From: a virus
Strand: one strand, 5' to 3'
Virus record (IMG/VR): IMGVR_UViG_3300005095_000015
Span: 31,676 to 95,675 of that record
DNA length: 64,000 bases
The position numbers and the translations under genes were made by a program. Below the pieces are notes generated by a model. The model did not search any database. It was given only the letters and a program-made list of their open reading frames with translations, and was not told the origin of the DNA. Positions 42,060 to 51,102 of this stretch are shown here, piece by piece. Within the stretch, counting starts at the first letter, position 1. Each line of letters begins with the position of its first letter.

Positions 42060-42170
42060 ATGAATGAGTTTTGGGAATGGGTTGAGATATTGGGCGGAAA
42101 CCTGTTAATTCTTGTATTCTTTTTGTTGTTACGATTTGTTATTCTTCCGTCATTAGGACTCGGAGGTTAA
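42060..42170 (+). CDS. 36-residue membrane protein
   Basis: ATG 42060 behind AAGGAGG; one membrane segment (NLLILVFFLLLRFVILP). Short, but the ribosome binding site and tight packing support it. Function unknown. Confidence 0.6.
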   Translation: MNEFWEWVEILGGNLLILVFFLLLRFVILPSLGLGG

Positions 42171-42173
42171 TTC

Positions 42174-42434
42174 ATGAGCAAAATAAGCCCAACTTACAAA
42201 CTCTCCCTGCTAAGACTTTTGAAAGAAGAACCAAAGGATGTCACAACTCTTGCTTACCTTACCAAATCCTCCATCTCACTATGTCATACGGCTCTAAAAG
42301 AGCTCATCGAAGAGAATAAAGTCGTAAAGTTTATTGATGGTATAGTAGTAAAGTACAAAATAAAGAGATCAAAACTTAGGAAAAGAAACAAAAGAAAACT
42401 ACTCAGAAGGAGGTGTAAAAATGAGGCTAAGTAG
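42174..42434 (+). CDS. Small winged-helix protein
   Basis: 86 residues: a wHTH (LSLLRLLKEEPKDVTTLAYL ... LIEENKVVKFIDG) and a very basic tail (KRNKRKLLRRR). Probable DNA-binding regulator. Overlaps the next gene by 14 nt. Confidence 0.6.
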   Translation: MSKISPTYKLSLLRLLKEEPKDVTTLAYLTKSSISLCHTALKELIEENKVVKFIDGIVVKYKIKRSKLRKRNKRKLLRRRCKNEAK

Positions 42435-42816
42435 AAAAGAAAAGGAGCTTTATCAACTCAAGTATGCACTTACTGTTATCAACAATGTTCTTAGCAATCA
42501 AGGAATCATTTACTTTGACGACCCGAATGTTGGTTGGAATGCTCCGTGCTATGACACACCTGAAGATTATCTGCTTCGCAAAGAGCGAGACAGACATTTC
42601 AAACAACTTGAAGGGTTAAGTGAAGAAGCAAAGCAGATTGTCCGTTTGATATTTAACTCACCAAAGGAAATCTTTACCAACGGTGAGTACAGAGGTTGGA
42701 ACGGCAAGATCACAAAAAAGTCTATCGAACGATTTGTCTATAATGAGTGGAAGTGGTCTTACAGAAAAATCTGGAAAGCTTTTAAAGAGATAAAGGAGTG
42801 GCTTAACAACCTTTAG
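42421..42816 (+). CDS. Hypothetical basic helical protein
   Basis: 131 residues behind GGAGGTG; helical with an aromatic-rich C terminus (FVYNEWKWSYRKIWKAFKEI) reminiscent of HTH-containing transcription regulators. Not assigned. Confidence 0.5.
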   Translation: MRLSRKEKELYQLKYALTVINNVLSNQGIIYFDDPNVGWNAPCYDTPEDYLLRKERDRHFKQLEGLSEEAKQIVRLIFNSPKEIFTNGEYRGWNGKITKKSIERFVYNEWKWSYRKIWKAFKEIKEWLNNL

Positions 42817-42829
42817 TAGGAGGTTTGTT

Positions 42830-44392
42830 ATGTATCACTACGAGGTGTATGATGATTGTATACAAATTCAGTTGTTAAAATACTCACCTGAACTAAACGA
42901 ACTTTGCAAAAATGCACCAACAAGAAAATACTTAGGTGATGGTAAGTGGGAATTTCCTGCTACCGCTGAGAATCTTGAATATCTAAAAACCTGGCTACCC
43001 TCTCCCGAGCTGGACAAAGTGCAGGAATGTTATGACATAGTACAAACAAGCTATGTTTGGGCTAAAGTTGTCAATCCTGCCGTCAAAGAACAGCTTAAAA
43101 AAGAACTAGGCTATTACAAAGTTTTTTGGGAGAGAGATTCTTGGGGTAGAATGATCAAGCATAAGGAATGGGTAAGTTGTATTACCTATACAGGTTACTT
43201 CTTTGCCGGACTAATCCCAGAGATAGGATCAAAATGGAAGTTAAAAATAAAGAAATTAAACTACAAACCAAAAATCAGAGAACCTCAGCTCAACGGTATA
43301 TCACTCAGACCTTATCAGAAAAGGGCTGTTCAATCAGCACTTACCAAACAACGAGGCATCATTCACTCCCCAACCGGTAGCGGCAAAACAGTAATCGCTG
43401 CTGGTATTATTTCCTCACTACAAAATCCAAAAGTCCTGTTCCTTGTACATACCAAAGCACTTCTCAATCAAACAAAGAAGACTTTTAGAAAGCTCTTACC
43501 TGAACTCAGTATAGGTATGATAGGAGGTGGTAAAGAAACAATAGGTGATATTACGATAGCTATGGTGCAAACCTTAGCTAAGTGGGAAAAAAACAAACTA
43601 AGGCAGTTGGGAAAGCAACTGAAATTAATAATTGTCGATGAAGCCCATCACAGTCACGCTGACTCTTATAGGAAAGTACTGGCTCATCTTGAAGTACCTC
43701 TTCGAATAGGACTAACTGCTACACCGCACAAACTTTGGACTAAAGAAGAATACATGAAAGCCACAGGTATTCTCGGACCAATTATTGAATCTATCAGCTA
43801 CAAAGAACTAGCTAAATACGGTTTTGTTGCTCTACCGCAAGTTATCATAGTATATTGTAAAGCTGATGTTAGTGGCTCCTGGTATACAGTATACAGAGAT
43901 GGAATAGTTTGTAACAAAGAAAGGAACTTAGTAATTGCGACTATGGCAAGGAAACTTGCTCAGCAAGGTACTGTTCTAATACAAGTAGCTCAAGTTGAGC
44001 ACGGAGAGATCATCAAGAGTATGTTATCTGAAGCTTACTTAGTCACCGGAAAAACAAGTGATGAGCTACAAACTAAGATAAAAGAAAGCCTTCAAAACAA
44101 AGAGATCAGAATAGTTATAGCTACAACTGTGTGGAAAGAGGGGGTAGATGTTCCATCTCTCGATGCTGTTATAAACGCAGCGGGGAAAAAGAGTGAAATA
44201 AGTACTATACAAGCAGTGGGTAGAGCACTTAGACCATCAGGCAGCACACCTGTGGTCGTTGATTTTTACGACTACAGCAACAACATACTAGAAGACCACA
44301 GTGATCAACGCCTTGCTGTCTATCAAGCATTTGAATGGCCCATAAAGACTATAGACGCAAAGGAGGTCATACAAAATGAGCAGGCGTCGTAA
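42830..44392 (+). CDS. SF2 DNA helicase, UvsW-like
   Basis: 520 residues. Q-motif-like LRPYQKRAVQSAL, Walker A SPTGSGKT (180-187), DEAH (270-273), TATP, and C-terminal motifs (TTVWKEGVDVPSLD, QAVGRALRPSG). A T4 UvsW/RadD-type branch-remodelling helicase for recombination-dependent replication. Extra N-terminal domain of about 150 residues. Confidence 0.85.
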   Translation: MYHYEVYDDCIQIQLLKYSPELNELCKNAPTRKYLGDGKWEFPATAENLEYLKTWLPSPELDKVQECYDIVQTSYVWAKVVNPAVKEQLKKELGYYKVFWERDSWGRMIKHKEWVSCITYTGYFFAGLIPEIGSKWKLKIKKLNYKPKIREPQLNGISLRPYQKRAVQSALTKQRGIIHSPTGSGKTVIAAGIISSLQNPKVLFLVHTKALLNQTKKTFRKLLPELSIGMIGGGKETIGDITIAMVQTLAKWEKNKLRQLGKQLKLIIVDEAHHSHADSYRKVLAHLEVPLRIGLTATPHKLWTKEEYMKATGILGPIIESISYKELAKYGFVALPQVIIVYCKADVSGSWYTVYRDGIVCNKERNLVIATMARKLAQQGTVLIQVAQVEHGEIIKSMLSEAYLVTGKTSDELQTKIKESLQNKEIRIVIATTVWKEGVDVPSLDAVINAAGKKSEISTIQAVGRALRPSGSTPVVVDFYDYSNNILEDHSDQRLAVYQAFEWPIKTIDAKEVIQNEQAS

Positions 44393-44813
44393 AAAGAAAA
44401 GACTCAGAAGAAGACCTTTTAAATGTAGAGTTGTTATCGACGGTATCAAAATAGGAACTAGCCTGAAAGAAAAACAAATTTTATGGCATTGCCTAGTTGA
44501 TCTCATTCCTCAGCTAAAGTACATGCATCCAGAAGCTATAAGATTCTGGCTTTTGTACTCAGTTCAAACTGCTTTCTATCGTCAGCTTCATCACTACCGT
44601 ATTAGAAGGCTGTGTAAAATTATAGAAAGACTTGATTCCTGGGAAGCACTGGCAAAAAAGGCTTGTGAGTTGTTTCTATACACTGAAGGATATAGCTTGC
44701 TGTCTGGGTTTAGGATAGGTGTCAAGAAGGGCGCAGATAGAGGGCGACTTAAAGCAACTCCAACAAACTATGATGCTGAAAGAGTATCAATTTGGAAATT
44801 TTCACAGAGATAA
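44376..44813 (+). CDS. Hypothetical basic protein
   Basis: 145 residues, N-terminal cluster of Arg/Lys (SRRRKKKRLRRRPFK), then helical. Overlaps the helicase gene. Probably nucleic-acid binding; unknown. Confidence 0.5.
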   Translation: MSRRRKKKRLRRRPFKCRVVIDGIKIGTSLKEKQILWHCLVDLIPQLKYMHPEAIRFWLLYSVQTAFYRQLHHYRIRRLCKIIERLDSWEALAKKACELFLYTEGYSLLSGFRIGVKKGADRGRLKATPTNYDAERVSIWKFSQR

Positions 44814-44820
44814 ATAACTC

Positions 44821-45768
44821 ATGATGGCCTTCTCCTTATTGATTGAAAATTTTGATGTAGTTGCCTACCTTGATGACAAAGGTATAGAATACCATACTCA
44901 CGGTAAGAATGTATCTTATGGCTGGATAGAGGTTAACTGTCCATGGTGCGATGACCCAAGCTTCCATCTTGGTATTAGTCCTCAGAAAAGACTTAATTGT
45001 TGGAGATGCGGTCCTCATGGTAGTGTCATCAATTACATAAAAGTTATCGAGAAGTGCTCCACCAAAGAAGCAAGAAGAATCCTTGCAAAGTATCAGCAGT
45101 TTGGTGCTATAATACCACTGGAAGAGATTGCTGAGGAAGAGGGCGAGCAAGATAAACAGGTAGTTATACCTAAAAGTGCAGTAACCCCTTTGCCCGAAAT
45201 GCACAAGGAATATTTACTAAGCAGAGGTTTTAACCCCGATTATCTTACGAGGAAATACTTACTCAGAGGTTGCGGACCCGTTGGAAAATACAAGTTTAGG
45301 ATTATTATTCCAGTTTTTGTTGAGAATAGACTCGTAACTTTTACTTCAAGAGATGTTACAGGAAGAACTGAAATAAGGTATAAAAACTATCCAAATGACT
45401 TATCAATTATCCCTGTAAAAGAATCTATCTATAATATAGACTCGGTAAAACCTGGTGGTAGAATGATTATTGTAGAAGGGCCTTTTGATGTCTGGAGAAT
45501 AGGTGATGGGGCAGTTGCTACCTTTGGTACAAACTTCACCGATGAGCAAGTAAAACTTATCATTAATAAAAAACCGAGCAGTGTTGCTATTATGTATGAT
45601 CCGGAACCAGAAGCATTGGAAAAGGCTGAAGAGCTTGCTTATAAGCTATCGCCTTTTGTTGATAAAGTAGAGATTGTTGAGATTGACGCTGAAGACCCAG
45701 CAAGTCTAACTGAGAAAGAAGTAAGGAAAATCAGGAGGATATTTTTAGATGATTTGTTTCATCTCTAA
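44821..45768 (+). CDS. DNA primase
   Basis: 315 residues. CHC2-type zinc finger with C40-x2-C43 and C60-x2-C63, and a Toprim domain with E219 (IIVEGPFD) and D260-x-E. It lacks the C-terminal helicase-binding domain of DnaG. Makes RNA primers with the helicase at 49503. Its last codons (DLFHL-stop) contain the first copy of the TTTCATCTCT promoter. Confidence 0.85.
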   Translation: MMAFSLLIENFDVVAYLDDKGIEYHTHGKNVSYGWIEVNCPWCDDPSFHLGISPQKRLNCWRCGPHGSVINYIKVIEKCSTKEARRILAKYQQFGAIIPLEEIAEEEGEQDKQVVIPKSAVTPLPEMHKEYLLSRGFNPDYLTRKYLLRGCGPVGKYKFRIIIPVFVENRLVTFTSRDVTGRTEIRYKNYPNDLSIIPVKESIYNIDSVKPGGRMIIVEGPFDVWRIGDGAVATFGTNFTDEQVKLIINKKPSSVAIMYDPEPEALEKAEELAYKLSPFVDKVEIVEIDAEDPASLTEKEVRKIRRIFLDDLFHL

Positions 45769-45785
45769 AGTGCAAAGGTTATAAT
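45757..45785 (+). promoter_or_regulatory. TTTCATCTCT promoter, copy 1
   Basis: TTTCAT (45757-45762), 17 nt, TATAAT (45780-45785). The spacer CTCTAAAGTGCAAAGGT is the same as in copies 2 and 5. It overlaps the end of the primase gene and reads into the RHH gene. Confidence 0.8.
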
Positions 45786-45808
45786 TAAAATGAGGGGAGG
45801 TGTAAGCT

Positions 45809-45994
45809 ATGAACAAGATGGGAAGACCAGTAGAGATTAAAGATGGGAGAAAGCCAGTCCAGGTCATTGTGGACTACAAAGTTTGGAAGAAAGTAAGGGA
45901 AGAGGCGGTTAAGAAGGACACGACTACAAGTAGGTTGGTAGAGCAGATTCTGAGAGATTACTTTGCTGAAAAGAAGCAGGAGGTTAAATCTTAA
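45809..45994 (+). CDS. Ribbon-helix-helix regulator
   Basis: 61 residues. QVIVDYKVWKKVREEAVKKDTT with a following amphipathic helix is an RHH (CopG/Arc) DNA-binding domain. First gene after promoter copy 1. Candidate regulator of the repeated promoter set. Confidence 0.75.
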   Translation: MNKMGRPVEIKDGRKPVQVIVDYKVWKKVREEAVKKDTTTSRLVEQILRDYFAEKKQEVKS

Positions 45995-46055
45995 GATGTT
46001 AAGTACTTTAACCTATAAACTTATAAAAATTCGCTTTTCTTAATGGGGGTGGACT

Positions 46056-46310
46056 ATGGATAGAAATTGCCAACATAAAACCAAGATCCTTCTGCAAGTT
46101 GATACTGCTAAGTGGAAGACAGTAGCGAGTATAACTGAACTGATTGGTAAATCTCGTGTCGTTCTTGCTGAAGAGCTTTTAGAAAAAGCACTTGATAGCA
46201 TCATTAGGCAATACCAATTAGAACCGCTCTATGAACAACTTTGCAACCTGATACAAAAAACAAAGGAGGTAGAACATGGGAAAACGCAAGAAGAAAAGAA
46301 CAAAGATTAA
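46056..46310 (+). CDS. Second RHH-like small protein
   Basis: 84 residues; ILLQVDTAKWKTVASITELIG followed by helices resembles RHH proteins such as the preceding gene. Overlaps the next gene by 35 nt. DNA-binding regulator likely. Confidence 0.55.
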   Translation: MDRNCQHKTKILLQVDTAKWKTVASITELIGKSRVVLAEELLEKALDSIIRQYQLEPLYEQLCNLIQKTKEVEHGKTQEEKNKD

Positions 46311-47157
46311 GCACAAACACCTATCGCTGAATGACATGATAGATCATTCAACTTACGAAGCTTCTCAATCTACATCAATTGAGGACAACGATGATACAAT
46401 AGAGATTCATGATGATAAAATTATTCATATTGACTTTCAGCGATATACTCAGTATCAAGAAGCAATCAAATCCTATAGGAACATTGAACAGCAGATCCAA
46501 GAGTGTATCAAGTATGGCAATGAAAACAATATTATAAGTGCTTGTGCTTGGATGGAAGAATTTTCACCGCTTGTAGTTCCTATATCGTGGAGTATAGCAC
46601 ATTTGGTAGGATTTGAAGGGGCATTGCTTGTTGGTTTGCTTCTTTCTTTTTGGCGCTATAAGAAAAAGGAGCGTCCTCCTGAAGGCGCAAGAATTATATT
46701 TCGTCTACCTAAGCGACTTCTACGCAAACTGCTCAGTATAAGTGAAAGCAAACTTGAGACTTTACTTGAAAACATGGAGCTATATTTACTTGTAACCTAT
46801 GGTAAGGCTTACAGTCCTGGGAGTAGGAAAGCGAAGGATATTATCATTGAGCTTCACCTAAACATGATCAGAAAATACGCTATGGCTGATTATGCAAGGT
46901 TGTTAAAGTTGCCTGAAGAGATAGCTTGTGATCTTGCTGATGTACCGCACGACCTTCTGAGCTTAGGTAATTGTAATTTGAACATTGTTCAACTTGAAAG
47001 CGTCATAAGAGAAACGCAGATGGTTACTAATGCAGATGAAAATGATAAGCGTATATTTGATAGATGGGATTTAGAAGTTGATATATTCAAAGAGGAAGAG
47101 TTTGAAAGAGAAATCGAGGAACTTGCAAATGAAAGCTTAGAGGAGGAAGAGATATGA
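46276..47157 (+). CDS. Replication-region wHTH protein
   Basis: 293 residues. Basic N terminus, an acidic His/Asp-rich middle, and a wHTH-like region (PKRLLRKLLSISESKLETLLENMEL), with an acidic C terminus. Overlaps the initiator-like gene by 4 nt. Possibly a helicase loader or initiator partner; inferred. Confidence 0.5.
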   Translation: MGKRKKKRTKIKHKHLSLNDMIDHSTYEASQSTSIEDNDDTIEIHDDKIIHIDFQRYTQYQEAIKSYRNIEQQIQECIKYGNENNIISACAWMEEFSPLVVPISWSIAHLVGFEGALLVGLLLSFWRYKKKERPPEGARIIFRLPKRLLRKLLSISESKLETLLENMELYLLVTYGKAYSPGSRKAKDIIIELHLNMIRKYAMADYARLLKLPEEIACDLADVPHDLLSLGNCNLNIVQLESVIRETQMVTNADENDKRIFDRWDLEVDIFKEEEFEREIEELANESLEEEEI

Positions 47158-49490
47158 TAAAACCTTGTACAGTCCTACTACAAGTAACAAGACATCTCAA
47201 AAAGCTCAAACCAAATTTTCACTTCTACCGCCTTTACAAGCCTTTCTACACTCCACAAAAGGAAGGTAAGAGAATTCCCATCTGGCAGTACAAATTCGGT
47301 TACTTATATGGAGTGCTTCTAAGTTGGTTTGAGATTGATGATGATTTAGTGATAGATCAACTCATGGAAAAAGGTAAAGAATGGTTTTCACTTAAGCTAA
47401 ATGCAAAAATGATAAACATCACAAGAGAAGCTCTTTCCCAAAGGTCAGGACTCAGCTTAGATGAAGTAGATAGAGGATTAAAGTGGCTTAGTGAAAAAGA
47501 TCTGATTCATATAAGTCCAAGATACGATGATAAAGGATTCAACATAGGTTTATCTATTTTAGTAAAGGGAGATTATGTAACCGCTTACTTCGCTACTATA
47601 CCCAAACCAATGAATGAGATAGAGCAGACCTCATCTAGATGGAGAAACTTTTATCTCCAAAGTTGGATAGTACTGAGTGAACTTCTACAGAACAGACTCT
47701 ATAGTTTACTCAACAAGAATTATAGCTGGACAGCGTCTTTGCATCAATTGAACCTGATGGATAAGCTTGGAATGACTCCTTATAGGTTTAAACAATGTTT
47801 AGAGTTTCTTAAAGAGACAGGCCTCATAACGCTCAAAAGGGAAAAGAAAAAGACAACTATAAGAATTGAGCTCAAGAACTTTTTCAGTAACCCCGTACAT
47901 ACAGGTATGCTGTGTGACTCACTGATAAGGCTGCTTGCAAGAATGGGAGGTATATTCAAGAAAGTAGAAAATGCATCAGAAGAATGTGTAAGAAATCAAT
48001 GGAAACTTTTGCAAAGAGTTCTAAGTAGAATCAGTAACCTGGTTGGAGGTGAAGGATGTGAACTTATTAGCCCGTCTGCCAAGGTGTATATATACCTTCT
48101 AAATTTAGGTAAAAATTTCCGGAGGCCTGTTTTCAAAAAATTTCCGGAAGCATTAATATATAGCATAAGAGAGATATATGGTAAAATATATAAGCTAGGT
48201 AATGTTATTGATTCTATAGAATCAATAAATAAGGAACTTGATAGTTCCTTTGAAGAGATTTCAAAAAAGTTCTATGAAAGAAAATTCAATAAAGTTGCTT
48301 ATCTTAATTTGCTTATTGAGCAAGACCTTTCATCTTTCCCTACCACTTTTTACAACCCTGAAAGGGAAGTAGTGGTGGCAGGGGATGATAAGAGATTTAT
48401 AAATCAAAACATTTCTTATTCATCTGTTCAGAAAGCAAAAGCACAGGGCGAACCTGTGCAGGTGCTTCCTGATAAGAAATATAGTAAACGAGTTTCTTTA
48501 TTGTCAAACAAGAAAGATTCAGTTTACTCGCTTCGTCACAGGAAGGTTGTTGAGCCGCCTGCACCACCCTCCTCCACCCCTGTGGTGAGGAAGGTTGATA
48601 GGAAAGCATTAAGCAAAAGTCTTAAGGAAACATTAAAGCGCAACAAGATAGAAGCAGTTCGTAAGCGTTATTCTAAGCGAGTTAATGAGATTCTTGATTA
48701 CTGGTTATCTATAAGGTCGAAAGATGGTAAGAGGCTTTGGCATCCAGTTAAAGATACGACTTACAGAAGAGCGCTTGAGGCTATAAAGGCAGCGCTTAAT
48801 GGAACTCATACAGGGCTTGGTGGGAGGAAGGTGTCAGTTGAGGAGATAAAAAAAGCTATAGATTATTTTACAAAGAAGGTATTTGATCCTGCTTATCCAC
48901 CATTTGACGAGGTAAGAAAGCATAAGTTAAGATCAACTCCAATCGATATTTTTATTTATGATTCTTTCAATCAGTATAGCCTTATGCTTAAGGTACTTGA
49001 AGAGTTAGAAAAGGGAACATTGAAACAAGTTAGTGAAAACAGAGATATCTATCGAGGCTTGGTAAAGGAATGGGACAAGAGAGTTAACACAAAGCTTACC
49101 CCAATACAGGAAAGATATCTATTACAAATTGCTTCTAAAGTGGTTGACGCTTTTGAGAAGATAAACGAGAAGATAGACGATGTTCTTCGTATTAAGCGTG
49201 AGTATTGGCCAAGGCTTTGGTTTGATACGATTTGCTATACCCTTTACAGAGATGATGAGGAGCTAATGCGTAAACGAATCAACTTAGGTTTTATTGCGAA
49301 GAGGGATGATTACTTCGAACTTATCAAAAGCTACTTAAAAGCAATCAAACGCTGGGCAGTGAAAGGTGATAGTTACTGGTCTATGCTATTCCTTCAAAAT
49401 TCTTTATTTCCTACCAAGACTCAGAAAGAGTTTCTCAAGCAATGGGAACATCCTTATGATTCTAATGTTTCGGTCGTTACGGACTGGTAA
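47154..49490 (+). CDS. Replication initiator-like protein
   Basis: 778 residues. The N-terminal half has two or three winged-helix units (NITREALSQRSGLSLDEVDRGLKWL; MDKLGMTPYRFKQCLEFLKETG). A flexible, charged middle (about 480-520, Pro-rich near PPAPPSSTP) and a long helical C terminus follow. It lies directly before the replicative helicase. Its gene contains a palindrome/direct-repeat cluster at 48081-48250, like the lambda O gene that holds its own origin. Confidence 0.55.
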   Translation: MIKPCTVLLQVTRHLKKLKPNFHFYRLYKPFYTPQKEGKRIPIWQYKFGYLYGVLLSWFEIDDDLVIDQLMEKGKEWFSLKLNAKMINITREALSQRSGLSLDEVDRGLKWLSEKDLIHISPRYDDKGFNIGLSILVKGDYVTAYFATIPKPMNEIEQTSSRWRNFYLQSWIVLSELLQNRLYSLLNKNYSWTASLHQLNLMDKLGMTPYRFKQCLEFLKETGLITLKREKKKTTIRIELKNFFSNPVHTGMLCDSLIRLLARMGGIFKKVENASEECVRNQWKLLQRVLSRISNLVGGEGCELISPSAKVYIYLLNLGKNFRRPVFKKFPEALIYSIREIYGKIYKLGNVIDSIESINKELDSSFEEISKKFYERKFNKVAYLNLLIEQDLSSFPTTFYNPEREVVVAGDDKRFINQNISYSSVQKAKAQGEPVQVLPDKKYSKRVSLLSNKKDSVYSLRHRKVVEPPAPPSSTPVVRKVDRKALSKSLKETLKRNKIEAVRKRYSKRVNEILDYWLSIRSKDGKRLWHPVKDTTYRRALEAIKAALNGTHTGLGGRKVSVEEIKKAIDYFTKKVFDPAYPPFDEVRKHKLRSTPIDIFIYDSFNQYSLMLKVLEELEKGTLKQVSENRDIYRGLVKEWDKRVNTKLTPIQERYLLQIASKVVDAFEKINEKIDDVLRIKREYWPRLWFDTICYTLYRDDEELMRKRINLGFIAKRDDYFELIKSYLKAIKRWAVKGDSYWSMLFLQNSLFPTKTQKEFLKQWEHPYDSNVSVVTDW
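48081..48250 (+). other. Candidate origin: palindromes and direct repeats
   Basis: Within the initiator-like gene: quasi-palindrome 48081-48098; 13-bp direct repeat AAAAATTTCCGGA at 48111-48123 and 48136-48148; AT-rich tract; perfect 24-bp palindrome 48205-48228; hairpin 48231-48237/48244-48250. Structure seen; origin function inferred. Confidence 0.45.
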
Positions 49491-49502
49491 GGAGGCTAAC
49501 TT

Positions 49503-51035
49503 ATGGTATTACGCAAAAGACAAATTGACACAACAATTGAGCAAAGGATACTCACCGGATTTATTGTTAGTACTGCTTTCTGTAAAAAGGTATTACCAAT
49601 TGCAAAGGAAGTGTATTTCACAAATTCTTATGGGAGGAGAGTATTTGGGTGGGTAAAGGAGTATTTTAACAAGTATGAGAAAGCACCCTTTCGTGATATA
49701 CAACTTATCTTTGAAACTGAACGCAGTAAGTTGAAGTCTGATGAGGCAGAGCTTATTGAGCAATTCTTGCTCAAGCTTTCAGAACAATATGAGAACGAAG
49801 AATCTATAAATTATGACTATTTTGTTGATCAGGCTTTAACTTATTTTCGTAAGCGTTCACTTGAGGTTTTGGCTGATCAGTTGAAAGTAGCTTTGATGAG
49901 AGATCATGTAGAAGAAGCAGAGAGGCTTCTGGATAGCTACAAGGATATAGCAAAAGAGGTAAGTGGGTGGGAAGACCCGTTTGCATCTGAAAGTATTTGG
50001 GAAGTATTTGAGAAGGAATCAGACCAGTTGTTTACATTCCCTGGTGCGTTGGGTGAGATGGTAGGGCCTTTGGAGCGAGGACAATTGGTCGGTGTTATGG
50101 GCTCTATGAAAAAAGGCAAGAGTTGGGTTTTGCAAGAGTTTGCTATACAGGCAGTAGCTGCCAAGCTTAGAACTGTTTATATCTCATTGGAAATGCCTTC
50201 AAAGCAGGTGAAAGCTCGTTTGTTAAAGAGAATAGCTGGAAAAGGGTTTCAAGAGATCTTATACTATCCTTGTTTTGATTGTAAGAAAAACCAATCAGGT
50301 TCTTGTATGCGATCAGAGCGAACAAGCACAGTACCTTTACTTGTTAATGGGAAACTACCCAGCCCAGAGGAAGCCCCACCTGATTATCAACCATGTACTT
50401 ATTGTCGTGACCGTGGATTATCTGAATGGGATCCAGCAGTTTGGTATACTTTTGTCAAGATACCACCTTTAACTTATCCAGAAGCAGTTAGAAAGGTTAA
50501 GTCTTTCAAAACCATGTTTGGAGATAGAATAAGAGTAAAATCTTATCCTTCATTTTCAGCAACTTTACGGCAAATTTTGTCAGATTTGGAAAATCTTGAA
50601 TATACTGAGGACTTTCCACCAGATGTAATAGTTGTAGATTATGCTGATATTATAGCTCCCAGCAGATTTGTAGGTGAGGAGAGAACCGGAATAAACGAGA
50701 TTTGGAAGCAGTTAAAAAGGTTAGCAATGGAGAAGAAATGTCTTGTTGTTACAGCTACACAAACAAACCGTGGTGGTATTCGTAAAGCTGTGGTTACGGA
50801 AGAGGATACAGCAGAGGATATTAGAAAGCTTGCTCATGTAGATTTGCTCCTCACTTTAAACCAAACCCCTCTGGAGAAAAGGTTAGGTATGTTGAGGATA
50901 GGTGTGTTGGTAAGGCGTGAAGGTGATTTTTCTCATGAGAAGCAGGTTGCGGTGTTAACGAATTGGAAAGCGGGACAACTGCTGCTTGATAGTGAGTGGT
51001 GGGATGCTCCTGAAGAGGAAAAGAATGAAAATTAG
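49503..51035 (+). CDS. DnaB-like replicative helicase
   Basis: 510 residues. N-terminal helical domain, then a RecA-type motor: Walker A GSMKKGKS (200-207), Walker B VIVVDYAD (D379), TATQTNR. Between these is a Cys-rich insertion of about 65 residues (C257, C260, C267, C298, C301), not found in standard DnaB, that probably binds zinc. Works with the primase at 44821. Promoter copy 2 follows its stop. Confidence 0.82.
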   Translation: MVLRKRQIDTTIEQRILTGFIVSTAFCKKVLPIAKEVYFTNSYGRRVFGWVKEYFNKYEKAPFRDIQLIFETERSKLKSDEAELIEQFLLKLSEQYENEESINYDYFVDQALTYFRKRSLEVLADQLKVALMRDHVEEAERLLDSYKDIAKEVSGWEDPFASESIWEVFEKESDQLFTFPGALGEMVGPLERGQLVGVMGSMKKGKSWVLQEFAIQAVAAKLRTVYISLEMPSKQVKARLLKRIAGKGFQEILYYPCFDCKKNQSGSCMRSERTSTVPLLVNGKLPSPEEAPPDYQPCTYCRDRGLSEWDPAVWYTFVKIPPLTYPEAVRKVKSFKTMFGDRIRVKSYPSFSATLRQILSDLENLEYTEDFPPDVIVVDYADIIAPSRFVGEERTGINEIWKQLKRLAMEKKCLVVTATQTNRGGIRKAVVTEEDTAEDIRKLAHVDLLLTLNQTPLEKRLGMLRIGVLVRREGDFSHEKQVAVLTNWKAGQLLLDSEWWDAPEEEKNEN

Positions 51036-51037
51036 TG

Positions 51038-51066
51038 TTTCATCTCTAAAGTGCAAAGGTTATAAT
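51038..51066 (+). promoter_or_regulatory. TTTCATCTCT promoter, copy 2
   Basis: TTTCAT (51038-51043), 17 nt, TATAAT (51061-51066), followed by AAGTGAAAGGGAA as in copy 5. Drives queD and downstream genes. Confidence 0.85.
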
Positions 51067-51102
51067 AATAAGTGAAAGGGAATACAGTTAGGAGGGTTAG
51101 TT

